This document shows positions 11,002 to 25,500 of a stretch of DNA of 64,000 bases, one piece after another. The translations under genes and the position numbers were made by a program. Every line of letters starts with the position of its first letter. Position 1 is the first letter of the stretch. Origin of the DNA: Liolophura sinensis (lineage: Eukaryota; Mollusca; Polyplacophora; Chitonida; Chitonidae); NCBI RefSeq assembly GCF_032854445.1, contig NW_027018083.1, positions 25,037 through 89,036 of the forward strand. The letters run 5' to 3'. The notes below the pieces were generated by a model. The model saw only the letters and a list, made by a program, of their open reading frames with translations. It was not told the DNA's origin and ran no database searches.

Positions 11002-14000
11002 CAGGCAAAAATGCAAAAGTGGAAAAACTGTTCCAGTGCTGCTGGTAAGAGGCTAATCCGACGTATTTTGTCACGAGAAATCGAATGGTGCAAACCGCGT
11101 TGCTCTCCGACCAATACTTTTGGCTGTAGCGACAATTGAATGATCATTGATGTCATAGTCACGTGCCCAGCAACGGCTCTTACTCCATGGAAACCAGAGA
11201 AATTTGCAATTTTTTAAACAGCTGCCGATGCATTAGCCATTTCCGCATCTTTTAGAACGTTATTGATGTGCGTCAGTGATCAGTTGTACTTTTTACAGCA
11301 GACTGTATCTAGTACATTGTGTTTTTTATGTACGAATGGTGTGGTTTTTCTACACGTAGATAAAGACATTGAGATTGTCTTGGACTTAAAAGTAAGACAA
11401 TTGCTGGATGAGTTAAATGGGCTTAGCCCAAAGATTTGACGTCTTCTGGGCTACCGAAGGGCACATAACGTATAGTTAAAAGTTGAATATAGTAACGACC
11501 AGTCGCGATTGTGCATAGTACAGTGTATCCGATTTCAATTAACAAAAAGACCAGGCAAAAATGCAAAAGTGGAAAAACTGTTCCAGTGCTGCTGGTAAGA
11601 GGCTAATCCGACGTATTTTGTCACGAGAAATCGAATGGTGCAAACCGCGTTGCTCTCCGACCAATACTTTTGGCTGTAGCGACAATTGAATGATCATTGA
11701 TGTCATAGTCACGTGCCCAGCAACGGCTCTTACTCCATGGAAACCAGGGAAATTTGCAATTTTTTTAAACAGCTGCCGATGCCTGGGCCATTTCCGCATC
11801 TTTTAGAACCTTATTGATGTGCGTCAGTGATCAGTTGTACTTTTTACAGCAGACTGTATCTAGTACATTGTGTTTTTTATGTACGAATGGTGTGGTTTTT
11901 CTACACGTAGATAAAGACATTGAGATTGTCTTGGACTTAAAAGTAAGACAATTGCTGGATGAGTTAAATGGGCTTAGCCCAAAGATTTGACGTCTTCTGG
12001 GCTACCGAAGGGCACATAACGTATAGTTAAAAGTTGAATATAGTAACGACCAGTCGCGATTGTGCATAGTACAGTGTATCCGATTTCAATTAACAAAAAG
12101 ACCAAACAAAAATGGAAAAGTGGAAAAAACTGTTCCAGTGCTGCTGGTAAGAGGCTAATCCGACGTATTTTGTGACGAGAAATCGAATGGTGCAAACCGC
12201 GTTGCTCTCCGACCAATACTTTTGGCTGTAGCCACAATTGAATGATCATTGATGTCATAGTCACGTGCCCAGCAACGGCTCTTACTCCATGGAAACCAGG
12301 GAAATTTGCAATTTTTTAAACAGCTGCCGATGCCTGGGCCAATTCCGCATCTTTTAGAACCTTATTGATGTGGTTCAGTGATCAGTTGTACTTTTTACAG
12401 CAGACTGTATCTAGTACATTGTGTTTTTTATGTACGAATGGTGTGGTTTTTCTACACGTAGATAAAGACATTGAGATTGTCTTGCACTTAAAAGTAAGAC
12501 AATTGCTGGGTGAGTTAAATGGGCTTAGCCCAAAGATTTGACGTCTTCTGGGCTACAGAAGGGCACATAACTTATAGTCAAAAGTTGAATAAAGTAATGA
12601 CCAGTCGCGATTGTACATAGTAGATTGTATCCGATTTCAAATTAACAAAAAGACCAGGCAAAAATGCAAAAGTGGAAAAACTGTTCCAGTGCTGCTGGTA
12701 AGAGGCTAATCCGACGTATTTTGTGACGAGAAATCGAATGGTGCAAACCGCGTTGCTCTCCGACCAATACTTTTGGCTGTAGCGACAATTGAATGATCAT
12801 TGATGTCATAGTCACGTGCCTAGCAACGGCTCTTACTCCATGGAAACCAGGGAAATTTGCAATTTTTTAAACAGCTGCCGATGCCTGGCCCAATTCCGCA
12901 TCTATTAGAACCTTATAGATGTGGTTCAGTGATCAGTTGTACTTTTTACAGCAGACTGTATCTAGTACATTGTGTTTTTTATGTACGAATGGTGTGGTTT
13001 TTCTACACGTAGATAAAGACATTGAAATTGTCTTGGACTTAGAAGTAAGACAATTGCTGGATGAGTTAAATGGGCTTAGCCCAAAGATTTGACGTCTTCT
13101 GGGCTACAGAAGGGCACATAACGTATAGTTAAAAGTTGAATATAGTAACGACCAGTCGCGATTGTGCATAGTACAGTGTATCCGATTTCAATTAACAAAA
13201 AGACCAGGCAAAAATGCAAAAGTGGAAAAACTGTTCCAGTGCTGCTGGTAAGAGACTAATCCGACGTATTTTGTCACGAGAAATCGAATGGTGCAAACCG
13301 CGTTGCTCTCCGACCAATACTTTTGGCTGTAGCGACAATTGAATGATCATTGATGTCATAGTCACGTGCCTAGCAACGGCTCTTACTCCATGGAAACCAG
13401 GGAAATTTGCAATTTTTTAAACAGCTGCCGATGCTTGGCCCAATTCCGCATCTATTAGAACCTTATAGATGTGGTTCAGTGATCAGTTGTACTTTTTACA
13501 GCAGACTGTATCTAGTACATTGTGTTTTTTATGTACGAATGGTGTGGTTTTTCTACACGTAGATAAAGACATTGAAATTGTCTTGGACTTAAAAGTAAAA
13601 CAATTGCTGGATGAGTTAAATGGGCTTAGCCCAAAGATTTGACGTCTTCTGGGCTACCGAAGGGCACATAACGTATAGTTAAAAGTTGAATATAGTAACG
13701 ACCAGTCTCGATTGTGCATAGTACAGTGTATCCGATTTCAATTAACAAAAAGACCAGGCAAAAATGCAAAAGTGGAAAAACTGTTCCAGTGCTGCTCGTA
13801 AGAGGCTAATCCGACGTATTTTGTCACGAGAAATCGAATGGTGCAAACCGCGTTGCTCTCCAACCAATACTTTTGGCTGTAGCGACAATTGAATGATCAT
13901 TGATGTCATAGTCACGTGCCCAGCAACGGCTCTTACTCCATGGAAACCAGGGAAATTTGCAATTTTCTAAACAGCTGCCGATGCCTGGCCCAATTCCGCA

Positions 14001-15404
14001 TCTTTTAGAACCTTATTGATGTGGTTCAGTGATCAGTTGTACTTTTTACAGCAGACTGTATCTAGTACATTGTGTTTTTTATGTACGAATGGTGTGGTTT
14101 TTCTACACGTAGATAAAGACATTGAGATTGTCTTGGACTTAAAAGTAAGACAATTGCTGGATGAGTTAAATGGGCTTAGCCCAAAGATTTGACGTCTTCT
14201 GGGCTACCGAAGGGCACATAACGTATAGTTAAAAGTTGAATATAGTAACGACCAGTCTCGATTGTGCATAGTACAGTGTATCCGATTTCAATTAACAAAA
14301 AGACCAGGCAAAAATGCAAAAGTGTAAAAACTGTTCCAGTGCTGCTGGTAAGAGGCTAATCCGACGTATTTTGTCACGAGAAATCGAATGGTGCAAACCG
14401 CGTTGCTCTCCGACCAATACTTTTGGCTGTAGCCACAATTGAATGATCATTTTTGTCATAGTCACGTGCCCAGCAACGGCTCTTACTCCATGGAAACCAG
14501 GGAAATATGCAATTTTTTAACAGCTGCCGATGCCTGGCCCAATTCCGCATCTTTTAGAACCTTATAAATGTGGTTCAGTTATCAGTTGTACTTTTTACAG
14601 CAGACTGTATCTAGTACATTGTGTTTTTTATGTACGAATGGTGTGGTTTTTCTACACGTAGATAAAGACATTGAGATTGTCTTGCACTTAAAAGTAAGAC
14701 AATTGCTGGGTGAGTTAAATGGGCTTAGCCCAAAAATTTGACGTCTTCTGGGCTACAGAAGGGCACATAACTTATAGTCAAAAGTTGAATATAGTAATGA
14801 TCAGTCGCGATTGTACATAGTAGATTGTATCCGATTTCAAATTAACAAAAAGACCAGGCAAAAATGCAAAAGTGGAAAAACTGTTCCAGTGCTGCTGGTA
14901 AGAGGCTAATCCGACGTATTTTGTGACGAAAAATCGAATGGTGCAAACCGCGTTGCTCTCCGACCAATACTTTTGGCTGTAGCGACAATTGAATGATCAT
15001 TGATGTCATAGTCACGTGCCCAGCAACGGCTCTTACTCCATGGAAACCAGGGAAATTTGCAATTTTTTAAACAGCTGCCGATGCCTGGCCCAATTCCGCA
15101 TCTATTAGAACCTTATAGATGTGGTTCAGTGATCAGTTGTACTTTTTACAGCAGACTGTATCTAGTACATTGTGTTTTTTATGTACGAATGGTGTGGTTT
15201 TTCTACACGTAGATAAAGACATTGAAATTGTCTTGGACTTAAAAGTAAGACAATTGCTGGATGAGTTAAATGGGCTTAGCCCAAAGATTTGACGTCTTCT
15301 GGGCTACCGAAGGGCACATAACGTATAGTTAAAAGTTGAATATAGTAACGACCAGTCGCGATTGTGCATAGTACAGTGTATCCGATTTCAATTAACAAAA
15401 AGAC
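11002..15404. repeat. Duplicated 8-monomer segment, copy 2
   Basis: Monomer starts are 11002, 11552, 12103, 12655, 13205, 13755, 14305 and 14855. This is the partner of 1651-6051 with only scattered differences, for example an extra T in the T run near 11761, 'aatggaaaagtgg' and an extra A near 12120, 'gatgcttggcc' near 13432, and 'cagttatcag' near 14578. Just after this copy one more monomer is present than after copy 1, because 15405 and 15954 together stand opposite 6052. The offset then becomes 9902, which shows later gain or loss of a single monomer in one copy. Confidence 0.85.
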
Positions 15405-18400
15405 CAGGCAAAAATGCAAAAGTGGAAAAACTGTTCCAGTGCTGCTGGTAAGAGGCTAATCCGACGTATTTTGTCACGAGAAATCGAATGGTGCAAACCG
15501 CGTTGCTCTCCGACCAATACTTTTGGCTGTAGCCACAATTGAATGATCATTGATGTCATAGTCACGTGCCCAGCAACGGCTCTTACTCCATGGAAACCAG
15601 GGAAATATGCAATTTTTTAACAGCTGCCGATGCCTGGCCCAATTCCGCATCTATTAGAACCTTATAGATGTGGTTCAGTGATCAGTTGTACTTTTTACAG
15701 CAGACTGTATCTAGTACATTGTGTTTTTTATGTACGAATGGTGTGGTTTTTCTACACGTAGATAAAGACATTGAGATTGTCTTGGACTTAAAAGTAAGAC
15801 AATTGCTGGATGAGTTAAATGGGCTTAGCCCAAAGATTTGACGTCTTCTGGGCTACCGAAGGGCACATAACGTATAGTTAAAAGTTGAATATAGTAACGA
15901 CCAGTCGCGATTGTGCATAGTACAGTGTATCCGATTTCAATTAACAAAAAGACCAGGCAAAAATGCAAAAGTGGAAAAACTGTTCCAGTGCTGCTGGTAA
16001 GAGGCTAATCCGACGTATTTTGTGACGAGAAATCGAATGGTGCAAACCGCGTTGCTCTCCGACCAATACTTTTGGCTGTAGCGACAATTGAATGATCATT
16101 GATGTCATAGTCACGTGCCCAGCAACGGCTCTTACTCCATGGAAACCAGGGAAATATGCAATTTTTTAACAGCTGCCGATGCCTGGCCCAATTCCGCATC
16201 TATTAGAACCTTATAGATGTGGTTCAGTGATCAGTTGTACTTTTTACAGCAGACTGTATCTAGTACATTGTGTTTTTTATGTACGAATGGTGTGGTTTTT
16301 CTACACGTAGATAAAGACATTGAGATTGTCTTGGACTTAAAAGTAAGACAATTGCTGGATGAGTTAAATGGGCTTAGCCCAAAGATTTGACGTCTTCTGG
16401 GCTACCGAAGGGCACATAACGTATAGTTAAAAGTTGAATATAGTAACGACCAGTCGCGATTGTGCATAGTACAGTGTATCCGATTTCAATTAACAAAAAG
16501 ACCAGGCAAAAATGCAAAAGTGGAAAAACTGTTCCAGTGCTGCTGGTAAGAGGCTAATCCGACGTATTTTGTCACGAGAAATCGAATGGTGCAAACCGCG
16601 TTGCTCTCCGACCAATACTTTTGGCTGTAGCGACAATTGAATGATCATTGATGTCATAGTCACGTGCCCAGCAACGGCTCTTACTCCATGGAAACCAGGG
16701 AAATTTGCAATTTTCTAAACAGCTGCCGATGCCTAGGCCAATTCCGCATCTTTTAGAACCTTATTGATGTGGGTCAGTGATCAGTTGTACTTTTTACAGC
16801 AGACTGTATCTAGTACCTTGTGTTTTTTTAAGTACAAATGGTGTGGTTTTTCTACACGTAGATAAAGACATTGAGATTGTCTTGGACTTAAAAGTAAGAC
16901 AATTGCTGGATGAGTTAAATGGGCTTAGCCCAAAGATTTGACGTCTTCTGGGCTACCGAAGGGCACATAACGTATAGTTAAAAGTTGAATATAGTAACGA
17001 CCAGTCGCGATTGTGCATAGTACAGTGTATCCGATTTCAATTAACAAAAAGACCAGGCAAAAATGCAAAAGTGGAAAAACTGTTCCAGTGCTGCTGGTAA
17101 GAGACTAATCCGACGTATTTTGTCACGAGAAATCGAATGGTGCAAACCGCGTTGCTCTCCGACCAATACTTTTGGCTGTAGCGACAATTGAATGATCATT
17201 GATGTCATAGTCACGTGCCTAGCAACGGCTCTTACTCCATGGAAACCAGGGAAATTTGCAATTTTTTAAACAGCTGCCGATGCCTGGCCCAATTCCGCAT
17301 CTATTAGAACCTTATAGATGTGGTTCAGTGATCAGTTGTACTTTTTACAGCAGACTGTATCTAGTACATTGTGTTTTTTATGTACGAATGGTGTGGTTTT
17401 TCTACACGTAGATAAAGACATTGAGATTGTCTTGGACTTAAAAGTAAGACAATTGCTGGATGAGTTAAATGGGCTTAGCCCAAAGATTTGACGTCTTCTG
17501 GGCTACCGAAGGGCACATAACGTATAGTTAAAAGTTGAATATAGTAACGACCAGTCGCGATTGTGCATAGTACAGTGTATCCGATTTCAATTAACAAAAA
17601 GACCAGGCAAAAATGCAAAAGTGGAAAAACTGTTCCAGTGCTGCTGGTAAGAGGCTAATCCGACGTATTTTGTCACGAGAAATCGAATGGTGCAAACCGC
17701 GTTGCTCTCCGACCAATACTTTTGGCTGTAGCGACAATTGAATGATCATTGATGTCATAGTCACGTGCCCAGCAACGGCTCTTACTCCATGGAAACCAGG
17801 GAAATTTGCAATTTTCTAAACAGCTGCCGATGCCTAGGCCAATTCCGCATCTTTTAGAACCTTATTGATGTGGGTCAGTGATCAGTTGTACTTTTTACAG
17901 CAGACTGTATCTAGTACCTTGTGTTTTTTTAAGTACAAATGGTGTGGTTTTTCTACACGTAGATAAAGACATTGAGATTGTCTTGGACTTAAAAGTAAGA
18001 CAATTGCTGGATGAGTTAAATGGGCTTAGCCCAAAGATTTGACGTCTTCTGGGCTACCGAAGGGCACATAACGTATAGTTAAAAGTTGAATATAGTAACG
18101 ACCAGTCGCGATTGTGCATAGTACAGTGTATCCGATTTCAATTAACAAAAAGACCAGGCAAAAATGCAAAAGTGGAAAAACTGTTCCAGTGCTGCTGGTA
18201 AGAGACTAATCCGACGTATTTTGTCACGAGAAATCGAATGGTGCAAACCGCGTTGCTCTCCGACCAATACTTTTGGCTGTAGCCACAATTGAATGATCAT
18301 TGATGTCATAGTCACGTGCCTAGCAACGGCTCTTACTCCATGGAAACCAGGGAAATTTGCAATTTTTTAAACAGCTGCCGATGCCTGGCCCAATTCCGCA

Positions 18401-18704
18401 TCTATTAGAACCTTATAGATGTGGTTCAGTGATCAGTTGTACTTTTTACAGCAGACTGTATCTAGTACATTGTGTTTTTTATGTACGAATGGTGTGGTTT
18501 TTCTACACGTAGATAAAGACATTGAAATTGTCTTGGACTTAAAAGTAAAACAATTGCTGGATGAGTTAAATGGGCTTAGCCCAAAGATTTGACGTCTTCT
18601 GGGCTACCGAAGGGCACATAACGTATAGTTAAAAGTTGAATATAGTAACGACCAGTCTCGATTGTGCATAGTACAGTGTATCCGATTTCAATTAACAAAA
18701 AGAC
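15405..18704. repeat. Monomers 29-34 with dimeric ctaggcc sub-pattern, copy 2
   Basis: Starts are 15405, 15954, 16503, 17054, 17604 and 18155. Both 15405 and 15954 are 549-bp 'aatatgcaatttttt' units, distinguished by 'gtcacgag' plus 'agccacaa' against 'gtgacgag' plus 'agcgacaa'. The four units after them repeat 6601-8802. The last one departs from its partner in the final third, taking 'attgaaattg', 'agtaaaacaattg' and 'agtctcg' from the type seen at 3852. Confidence 0.8.
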
Positions 18705-21700
18705 CAGGCAAAAATGCAAAAGTGGAAAAACTGTTCCAGTGCTGCTCGTAAGAGGCTAATCCGACGTATTTTGTCACGAGAAATCGAATGGTGCAAACCG
18801 CGTTGCTCTCCAACCAATACTTTTGGCTGTAGCGACAATTGAATGATCATTGATGTCATAGTCACGTGCCCAGCAACGGCTCTTACTCCATGGAAACCAG
18901 GGAAATATGCAATTTTTTAACAGCTGCCGATGCCTGGCCCAATTCCGCATCTATTATAGCCTTATAAATGTGGTTCAGTGATGAGTTGTACTTTTTACAG
19001 CAGACTGTATCTAGTACATTGTGTTTTTTTATGTACGAATGGTGTGGTTTTTCTACACGTAGATAAAGACATTGAGATTGTCTTGGACTTAAAAGTAAGA
19101 CAATTGCTGGATGAGTTAAATGGGCTTAGCCCAAAGATTTGACGTCTTCTGGGCTACCGAAGGGCACATAACGTATAGTTAAAAGTTGAATATAGTAACG
19201 ACCAGTCGCGATTGTGCATAGTACAGTGTATCCGATTTCAATTAACAAAAAGACCAGGCAAAAATGCAAAAGTGTAAAAACTGTTCCAGTGCTGCTGGTA
19301 AGAGGCTAATCCGACGTATTTTGTCACGAGAAATCGAATGGTGCAAACCGCGTTGCTCTCCGACCAATACTTTTGGCTGTAGCCACAATTGAATGATCAT
19401 TTTTGTCATAGTCACGTGCCCAGCAACGGCTCTTACTCCATGGAAACCAGGGAAATATGCAATTTTTTAACAGCTGCCGATGCCTGGCCCAATTCCGCAT
19501 CTTTTAGAACCTTATAAATGTGGTTCAGTGATCAGTTGTACTTTTTACAGCAGACTGTATCTAGTACATTGTGTTTTTTATGTACGAATGGTGTGGTTTT
19601 TCTACACGTAGATAAAGACATTGAGATTGTCTTGCACTTAAAAGTAAGACAATTGCTGGGTGAGTTAAATGGGCTTAGCCCAAAAATTTGACGTCTTCTG
19701 GGCTACAGAAGGGCACATAACTTATAGTCAAAAGTTGAATATAGTAATGATCAGTCGCGATTGTACATAGTAGATTGTATCCGATTTCAAATTAACAAAA
19801 AGACCAGGCAAAAATGCAAAAGTGGAAAAACTGTTCCAGTGCTGCTGGTAAGAGGCTAATCCGACGTATTTTGTGACGAAAAATCGAATGGTGCAAACCG
19901 CGTTGCTCTCCGACCAATACTTTTGGCTGTAGCGACAATTGAATGATCATTGATGTCATAGTCACGTGCCCAGCAACGGCTCTTACTCCATGGAAACCAG
20001 GGAAATTTGCAATTTTTTAAACAGCTGCCGATGCCTGGCCCAATTCCGCATCTATTAGAACCTTATAGATGTGGTTCAGTGATCAGTTGTACTTTTTACA
20101 GCAGACTGTATCTAGTACATTGTGTTTTTTATGTACGAATGGTGTGGTTTTTCTACACGTAGATAAAGACATTGAAATTGTCTTGGACTTAGAAGTAAGA
20201 CAATTGCTGGATGAGTTAAATGGGCTTAGCCCAAAGATTTGACGTCTTCTGGGCTACAGAAGGGCACATAACGTATAGTTAAAAGTTGAATATAGTAACG
20301 ACCAGTCGCGATTGTGCATAGTACAGTGTATCCGATTTCAATTAACAAAAAGACCAGGCAAAAATGCAAAAGTGGAAAAACTGTTCCAGTGCTGCTGGTA
20401 AGAGGCTAATCCGACGTATTTTGTCACGAGAAATCGAATGGTGCAAACCGCGTTGCTCTCCAACCAATACTTTTGGCTGTAGCGAACAATTGAATGATCA
20501 TTGATGTCATAGTCACGTGCCCAGCAACGGCTCTTACTCCATGGAAACCAGGGAAATTTGCAATTTTCTAAACAGCTGCCGATGCCTAGGCCAATTCCGC
20601 ATCTTTTAGAACCTTATTGATGTGGGTCAGTGATCAGTTGTACTTTTACAGCAGACTGTATCTAGTACCTTGTGTTTTTTTAAGTACAAATGGTGTGGTT
20701 TTTCTACACGTAGATAAAGACATTGAGATTGTCTTGGACTTAAAAGTAAGACAATTGCTGGATGAGTTAAATGGGCTTAGCCCAAAGATTTGACGTCTTC
20801 TGGGCTACCGAAGGGCACATAACGTATAGTTAAAAGTTGAATATAGTAACGACCAGTCGCGATTGTGCATAGTACAGTGTATCCGATTTCAATTAACAAA
20901 AAGACCAGGCAAAAATGCAAAAGTGAAAAACTGTTCCAGTGCTGCTGGTAAGAGACCTAATCCGACGTATTTGTCACGAGAAATCGAATGGTGCAAACCG
21001 CGTTGCTCTCCGACCAATACTTTTGGCTGTAGCGACAATTGAATGATCATTGATGTCATAGTCACGTGCCTAGCAACGGCTCTTACTCCATGGAAACCAG
21101 GGAAATTTGCAATTTTTTAAACAGCTGCCGATGCCTGGCCCAATTCCGCATCTATTAGAAACCTTATAGATGTGGTTCAGTGATCAGTTGTACTTTTTAC
21201 AGCAGACTGTATCTAGTACATTGTGTTTTTTATGTACGAATGGTGTGGTTTTTCTACACGTAGATAAAGACATTGAGATTGTCTTGGACTTAAAAGTAAG
21301 ACAATTGCTGGATGAATTAAATGGGCTTAGCCCAAAGATTTGACGTCTTCTGGGCTACCGAAGGGCACATAACGTATAGTTAAAAGTTGAATATAGTAAC
21401 GACCAGTCGCGATTGTGCATAGTACAGTGTATCCGATTTCAATTAACAAAAAGACCAGGCAAAATGCAAAAGTGGAAAAACTGTTCCAGTGCTGCTGGTA
21501 AGAGGCTAATCCGACGTATTTTGTCACGAGAAATCGAATGGTGCAAACCGCGTTGCTCTCCGACCAATACTTTTGGCTGTAGCGACAATTGAATGATCAT
21601 TGATGTCATAGTCACGTGCCAGCAACGGCTCTTACTCCATGGAAACCAGGGAAATTTGCAATTTTCTAAACAGCTGCCGATGCCTGGCCCAATTCCGCAT

Positions 21701-22555
21701 CTTTTAGAACCTTATAAATGTGGTTCAGTGATCAGTTGTACTTTTTACAGCAGACTGTATCTAGTACATTGTGTTTTTTATGTACAATATGGTGTGGTTT
21801 TTCTACACGTAGATAAAGACATTGAGATTGTCTTGCACTTAAAAGTAAGACAATTGCTGGATGAGTTAAATGGGCCTTAGCCCAAAAGATTTGACGTCTT
21901 CTGGCTACCGAAGGGCACATAACGTATAGTTAAAAGTTGAATATAGTAACGACCAGTCGCGATTGTGCATAGTACAGTGTATCCGATTTCAATTAACAAA
22001 AAGACCAGGCAAAAATGCAAAAGTGGAAAAACTGTTCCAGTGCTGCTGGTAAGAGGCTAATCCGACGTATTTTGTCACGAGAAATCGAATGGTGCAACCG
22101 CGTTGCTCTCCGACCAATACTTTTGGCTGTAGCGACAATTGAATGATCATTGATGTCATAGTCACGTGCCCAGCAACGGCTCTTACTCCATGGAAACCAG
22201 GGAAATTTGCAATTTTCTAAACAGCTGCCGATGCCTAGGCCAATTCCGCATCTTTTAGAACCTTATTGATGTGGGTCAGTGATCAGTTGTACTTTTTACA
22301 GCAGACTGTATCTAGTACCTTGTGTTTTTTTAAGTACAAATGGTGTGGTTTTTCTACACGTAGATAAAGACATTGAGATTGTCTTGGACTTAAAAGTAAG
22401 ACAATTGCTGGATGAGTTAAATGGGCTTAGCCCAAAGATTTGACGTCTTCTGGGCTACCGAAGGGCACATAACGTATAGTTAAAAGTTGAATATAGTAAC
22501 GACCAGTCGCGATTGTGCATAGTACAGTGTATCCGATTTCAATTAACAAAAAGAC
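18705..22555. repeat. Satellite monomers 35-41, indel-rich from 20355
   Basis: Starts are 18705, 19255, 19805, 20355, 20906, 21456 and 22006. The unit at 18705 is mosaic, with 'gctcgtaag' and 'tctccaacc' followed by 'ctattatagcc' and 'gatgagttg'. The units at 19255 and 19805 repeat the 4952/5502 pair. From 20480 onward many single-base indels appear that are rare elsewhere: 'agcgaacaattg', 'tacttttacagc', 'aagtgaaaaactg', 'gacctaat', 'gtatttgtc', 'cgtgccagc', 'gggccttagcccaaaag', 'cttctggctacc' and 'gtgcaaccgcg'. The indels are scattered, which suggests sequence error. Confidence 0.8.
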
Positions 22556-25500
22556 CAGGCAAAAATGCAAAAGTGGAAAAACTGTTTCCAGTGCTGCTGG
22601 TAAGAAGCTAATCCGACGTATTTTGTCACGAGAAATCGAATGGTGCAAACCGCGTTGCTCTCCGACCAATACTTTTGGCTGTAGCGACAATTGAATGATC
22701 ATTGATGTCATAGTCACGTGCCTAGCAACGGCTCTTACTCCATGGAAACCAGGGAAATTTGCAATTTTTAAACAGCTGCCGATGCCTGGCCCAATTCCGC
22801 ATCTATTAGAACCTTATAGATGTGGTTCAGTGATCAGTTGTACTTTTTACCAGCAGACTGTATCTAGTACATTGTGTTTTTTATGTACGAATGGTGTGGT
22901 TTTTCTACACGTAGATAAAGACATTGAGATTGTCTTGGACTTAAAAGTAAGACAATTGCTGGATGAGTTAAATGGCTTAGCCCAAAGATTTGACGTCTTC
23001 TGGGCTACCGAAGGGCACATAACGTATAGTTAAAAGTTGAATATAGTAACGACCAGTCGCGATTGTGCATAGTACAAGGTATCCGATTTCAATTAACAAA
23101 AAGACCAGGCAAAAATGCAAAAGTGGAAAAACTGTTCCAGTGCTGCTGGTAAGAGGCTAATCCGACGTATTTTGTCACGAGAAATAGAATGGTGCAAACC
23201 GCGTTGCTCTCCGACCAATACTTTTGGCTGTAGCGACAATTGAATGATCATTGATGTCATAGTCACGTGCCCAGCAACGGCTCTTACTCCATGGAAACCA
23301 GGGAAATTTGCAATTTTCTAAACAGCTGCCGATGCCTAGGCCAATTCCGCATCTTTTAGAACCTTATTGATGTGGGTCAGTGATCAGTTGTACTTTTTAC
23401 AGCAGACTGTATCTAGTACCTTGTGTTTTTTTAAGTACAAATGGTGTGGTTTTTCTACACGTAGATAAAGACATTGAGATTGTCTTGGACTTAAAAGTAA
23501 GACAATTGCTGGATGAGTTAAATGGGCTTAGCCCAAAGATTTGACGTCTTCTGGGCTACCGAAGGGCACATAACGTATAGTTAAAAGTTGAATATAGTAA
23601 CGACCAGTCGCGATTGTGCATAGTACAGTGTATCCGATTTCAATTAACAAAAGACCAGGCAAAAATGCAAAAGTGGAAAAACTGTTCCAGTGCTGCTGGT
23701 AAGAGACTAATCCGACGTATTTTGTCACGAGAAATCGAATGTGCAAACCGCGTTGCTCTCCGACCAATACTTTTGGCTGTAGCGACAATTGAATGATCAT
23801 TGATGTCATAGTCACGTGCCTAGCAACGGCTCTTACTCCATGGAAACCAGGGAAATTTGCAATTTTTTAAACAGCTGCCGATGCCTGGCCCAATTCCGCA
23901 TCTATTAGAACCTTATAGATGTGGTTCAGTGATCAGTTGTACTTTTTACAGCAGACTGTATCTAGTACATTGTGTTTTTTATGTACGAATGGTGTGGTTT
24001 TTCTACACGTAGATAAAGACATTGAGATTGTCTTGGACTTAAAAGTAAGACAATTGCTGGATGAGTTAAATGGCTTAGCCCAAAGATTTGACGTCTTCTG
24101 GGCTACCGAAGGGCACATAACGTATAGTTAAAAGTTGAATATAGTAACGACCAGTCGCGATTGTGCATAGTACAGTGTATCCGATTTCAATTAACAAAAA
24201 GACCAGGCAAAAATGCAAAAGTGGAAAAACTGTTCCAGTGCTGCTGGTAGAGGCTAATCCGACGTATTTTGTCACGAGAAATCGAATGGTGCAAACCGCG
24301 TTGCTCTCCGACCAATACTTTTGGCTGTAGCGACAATTGAATGATCATTGATGTCATAGTCACGTGCCCAGCAACGGCTCTTACTCCATGGAAACCAGGG
24401 AAATTTGCAATTTTCTAAACAGCTGCGATGCCTGGCCCAATTCCGCATCTTTTAGAACCTTATAAATTGTGGTTCAGTGATCAGTTGTACTTTTTACAGC
24501 AGACTGTATCTAGTACATTGTGTTTTTTATGTACGAATGGTGTGGTTTTTCTACACGTAGATAAAGACATTGAGATTGTCTTGCACTTAAAAGTAAGACA
24601 ATTGCTGGGTGAGTTAAATGGGCTTAGCCCAAAAATTTGACGTCTTCTGGGCTACAGAAGGGCACATAACTTATAGTCAAAAGTTGAATATAGTAATGAT
24701 CAGTCGCGATTGTACATAGTAGATTGTATCCGATTTCAAATTAACAAAAAGACCAGGCAAAAATGCAAAAGTGGAAAAACTGTTCCAGTGCTGCTGGTAA
24801 GAGGCTAATCCGACGTATTTTGTGACGAAAAATCGAATGGTGCAAACCGCGTTGCTCTCCGACCAATACTTTTGGCTGTAGCGACAATTGAATGATCATT
24901 GATGTCATAGTCACGTGCCCAGCAACGGCTCTTACTCCATGGAAACCAGGGAAAATTTGCAATTTTTTAAACAGCTGCCGATGCCTGGCCCAATTCCGCA
25001 TCTATTAGAACCTTATAGATGTGGTTCAGTGATCAGTTGTACTTTTTACAGCAGACTGTATCTAGTACATTGTGTTTTTTATGTACGAATGGTGTGGTTT
25101 TTCTACACGTAGATAAAGACATTGAAATTGTCTTGGACTTAAAAGTAAGACAATTGCTGGATGAGTTAAATGGGCTTAGCCCAAAGATTTGACGTCTTCT
25201 GGGCTACCGAAGGGCACATAACGTATAGTTAAAAGTTGAATATAGTAACGACCAGTCGCGATTGTGCATAGTACAGTGTATCCGATTTCAATTAACAAAA
25301 AGACCAGGCAAAAATGCAAAAGTGGAAAAACTGTTCCAGTGCTGCTGGTAAGAGGCTAATCCGACGTATTTTGTCACGAGAAATCGAATGGTGCAAACCG
25401 CGTTGCTCTCCGACCAATACTTTTGGCTGTAGCCACAATTGAATGATCATTGATGTCATAGTCACGTGCCCAGCAACGGCTCTTACTCCATGGAAACCAG

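Noticed and set aside
22695-23033. Longest forward open frame, 112 codons
   Set aside because: It depends on several one-base indels in the indel-rich stretch ('caatttttaaac', 'tttttaccagcag', 'aaatggctta'). The partner monomer at 26954 lacks those indels and does not keep the frame.
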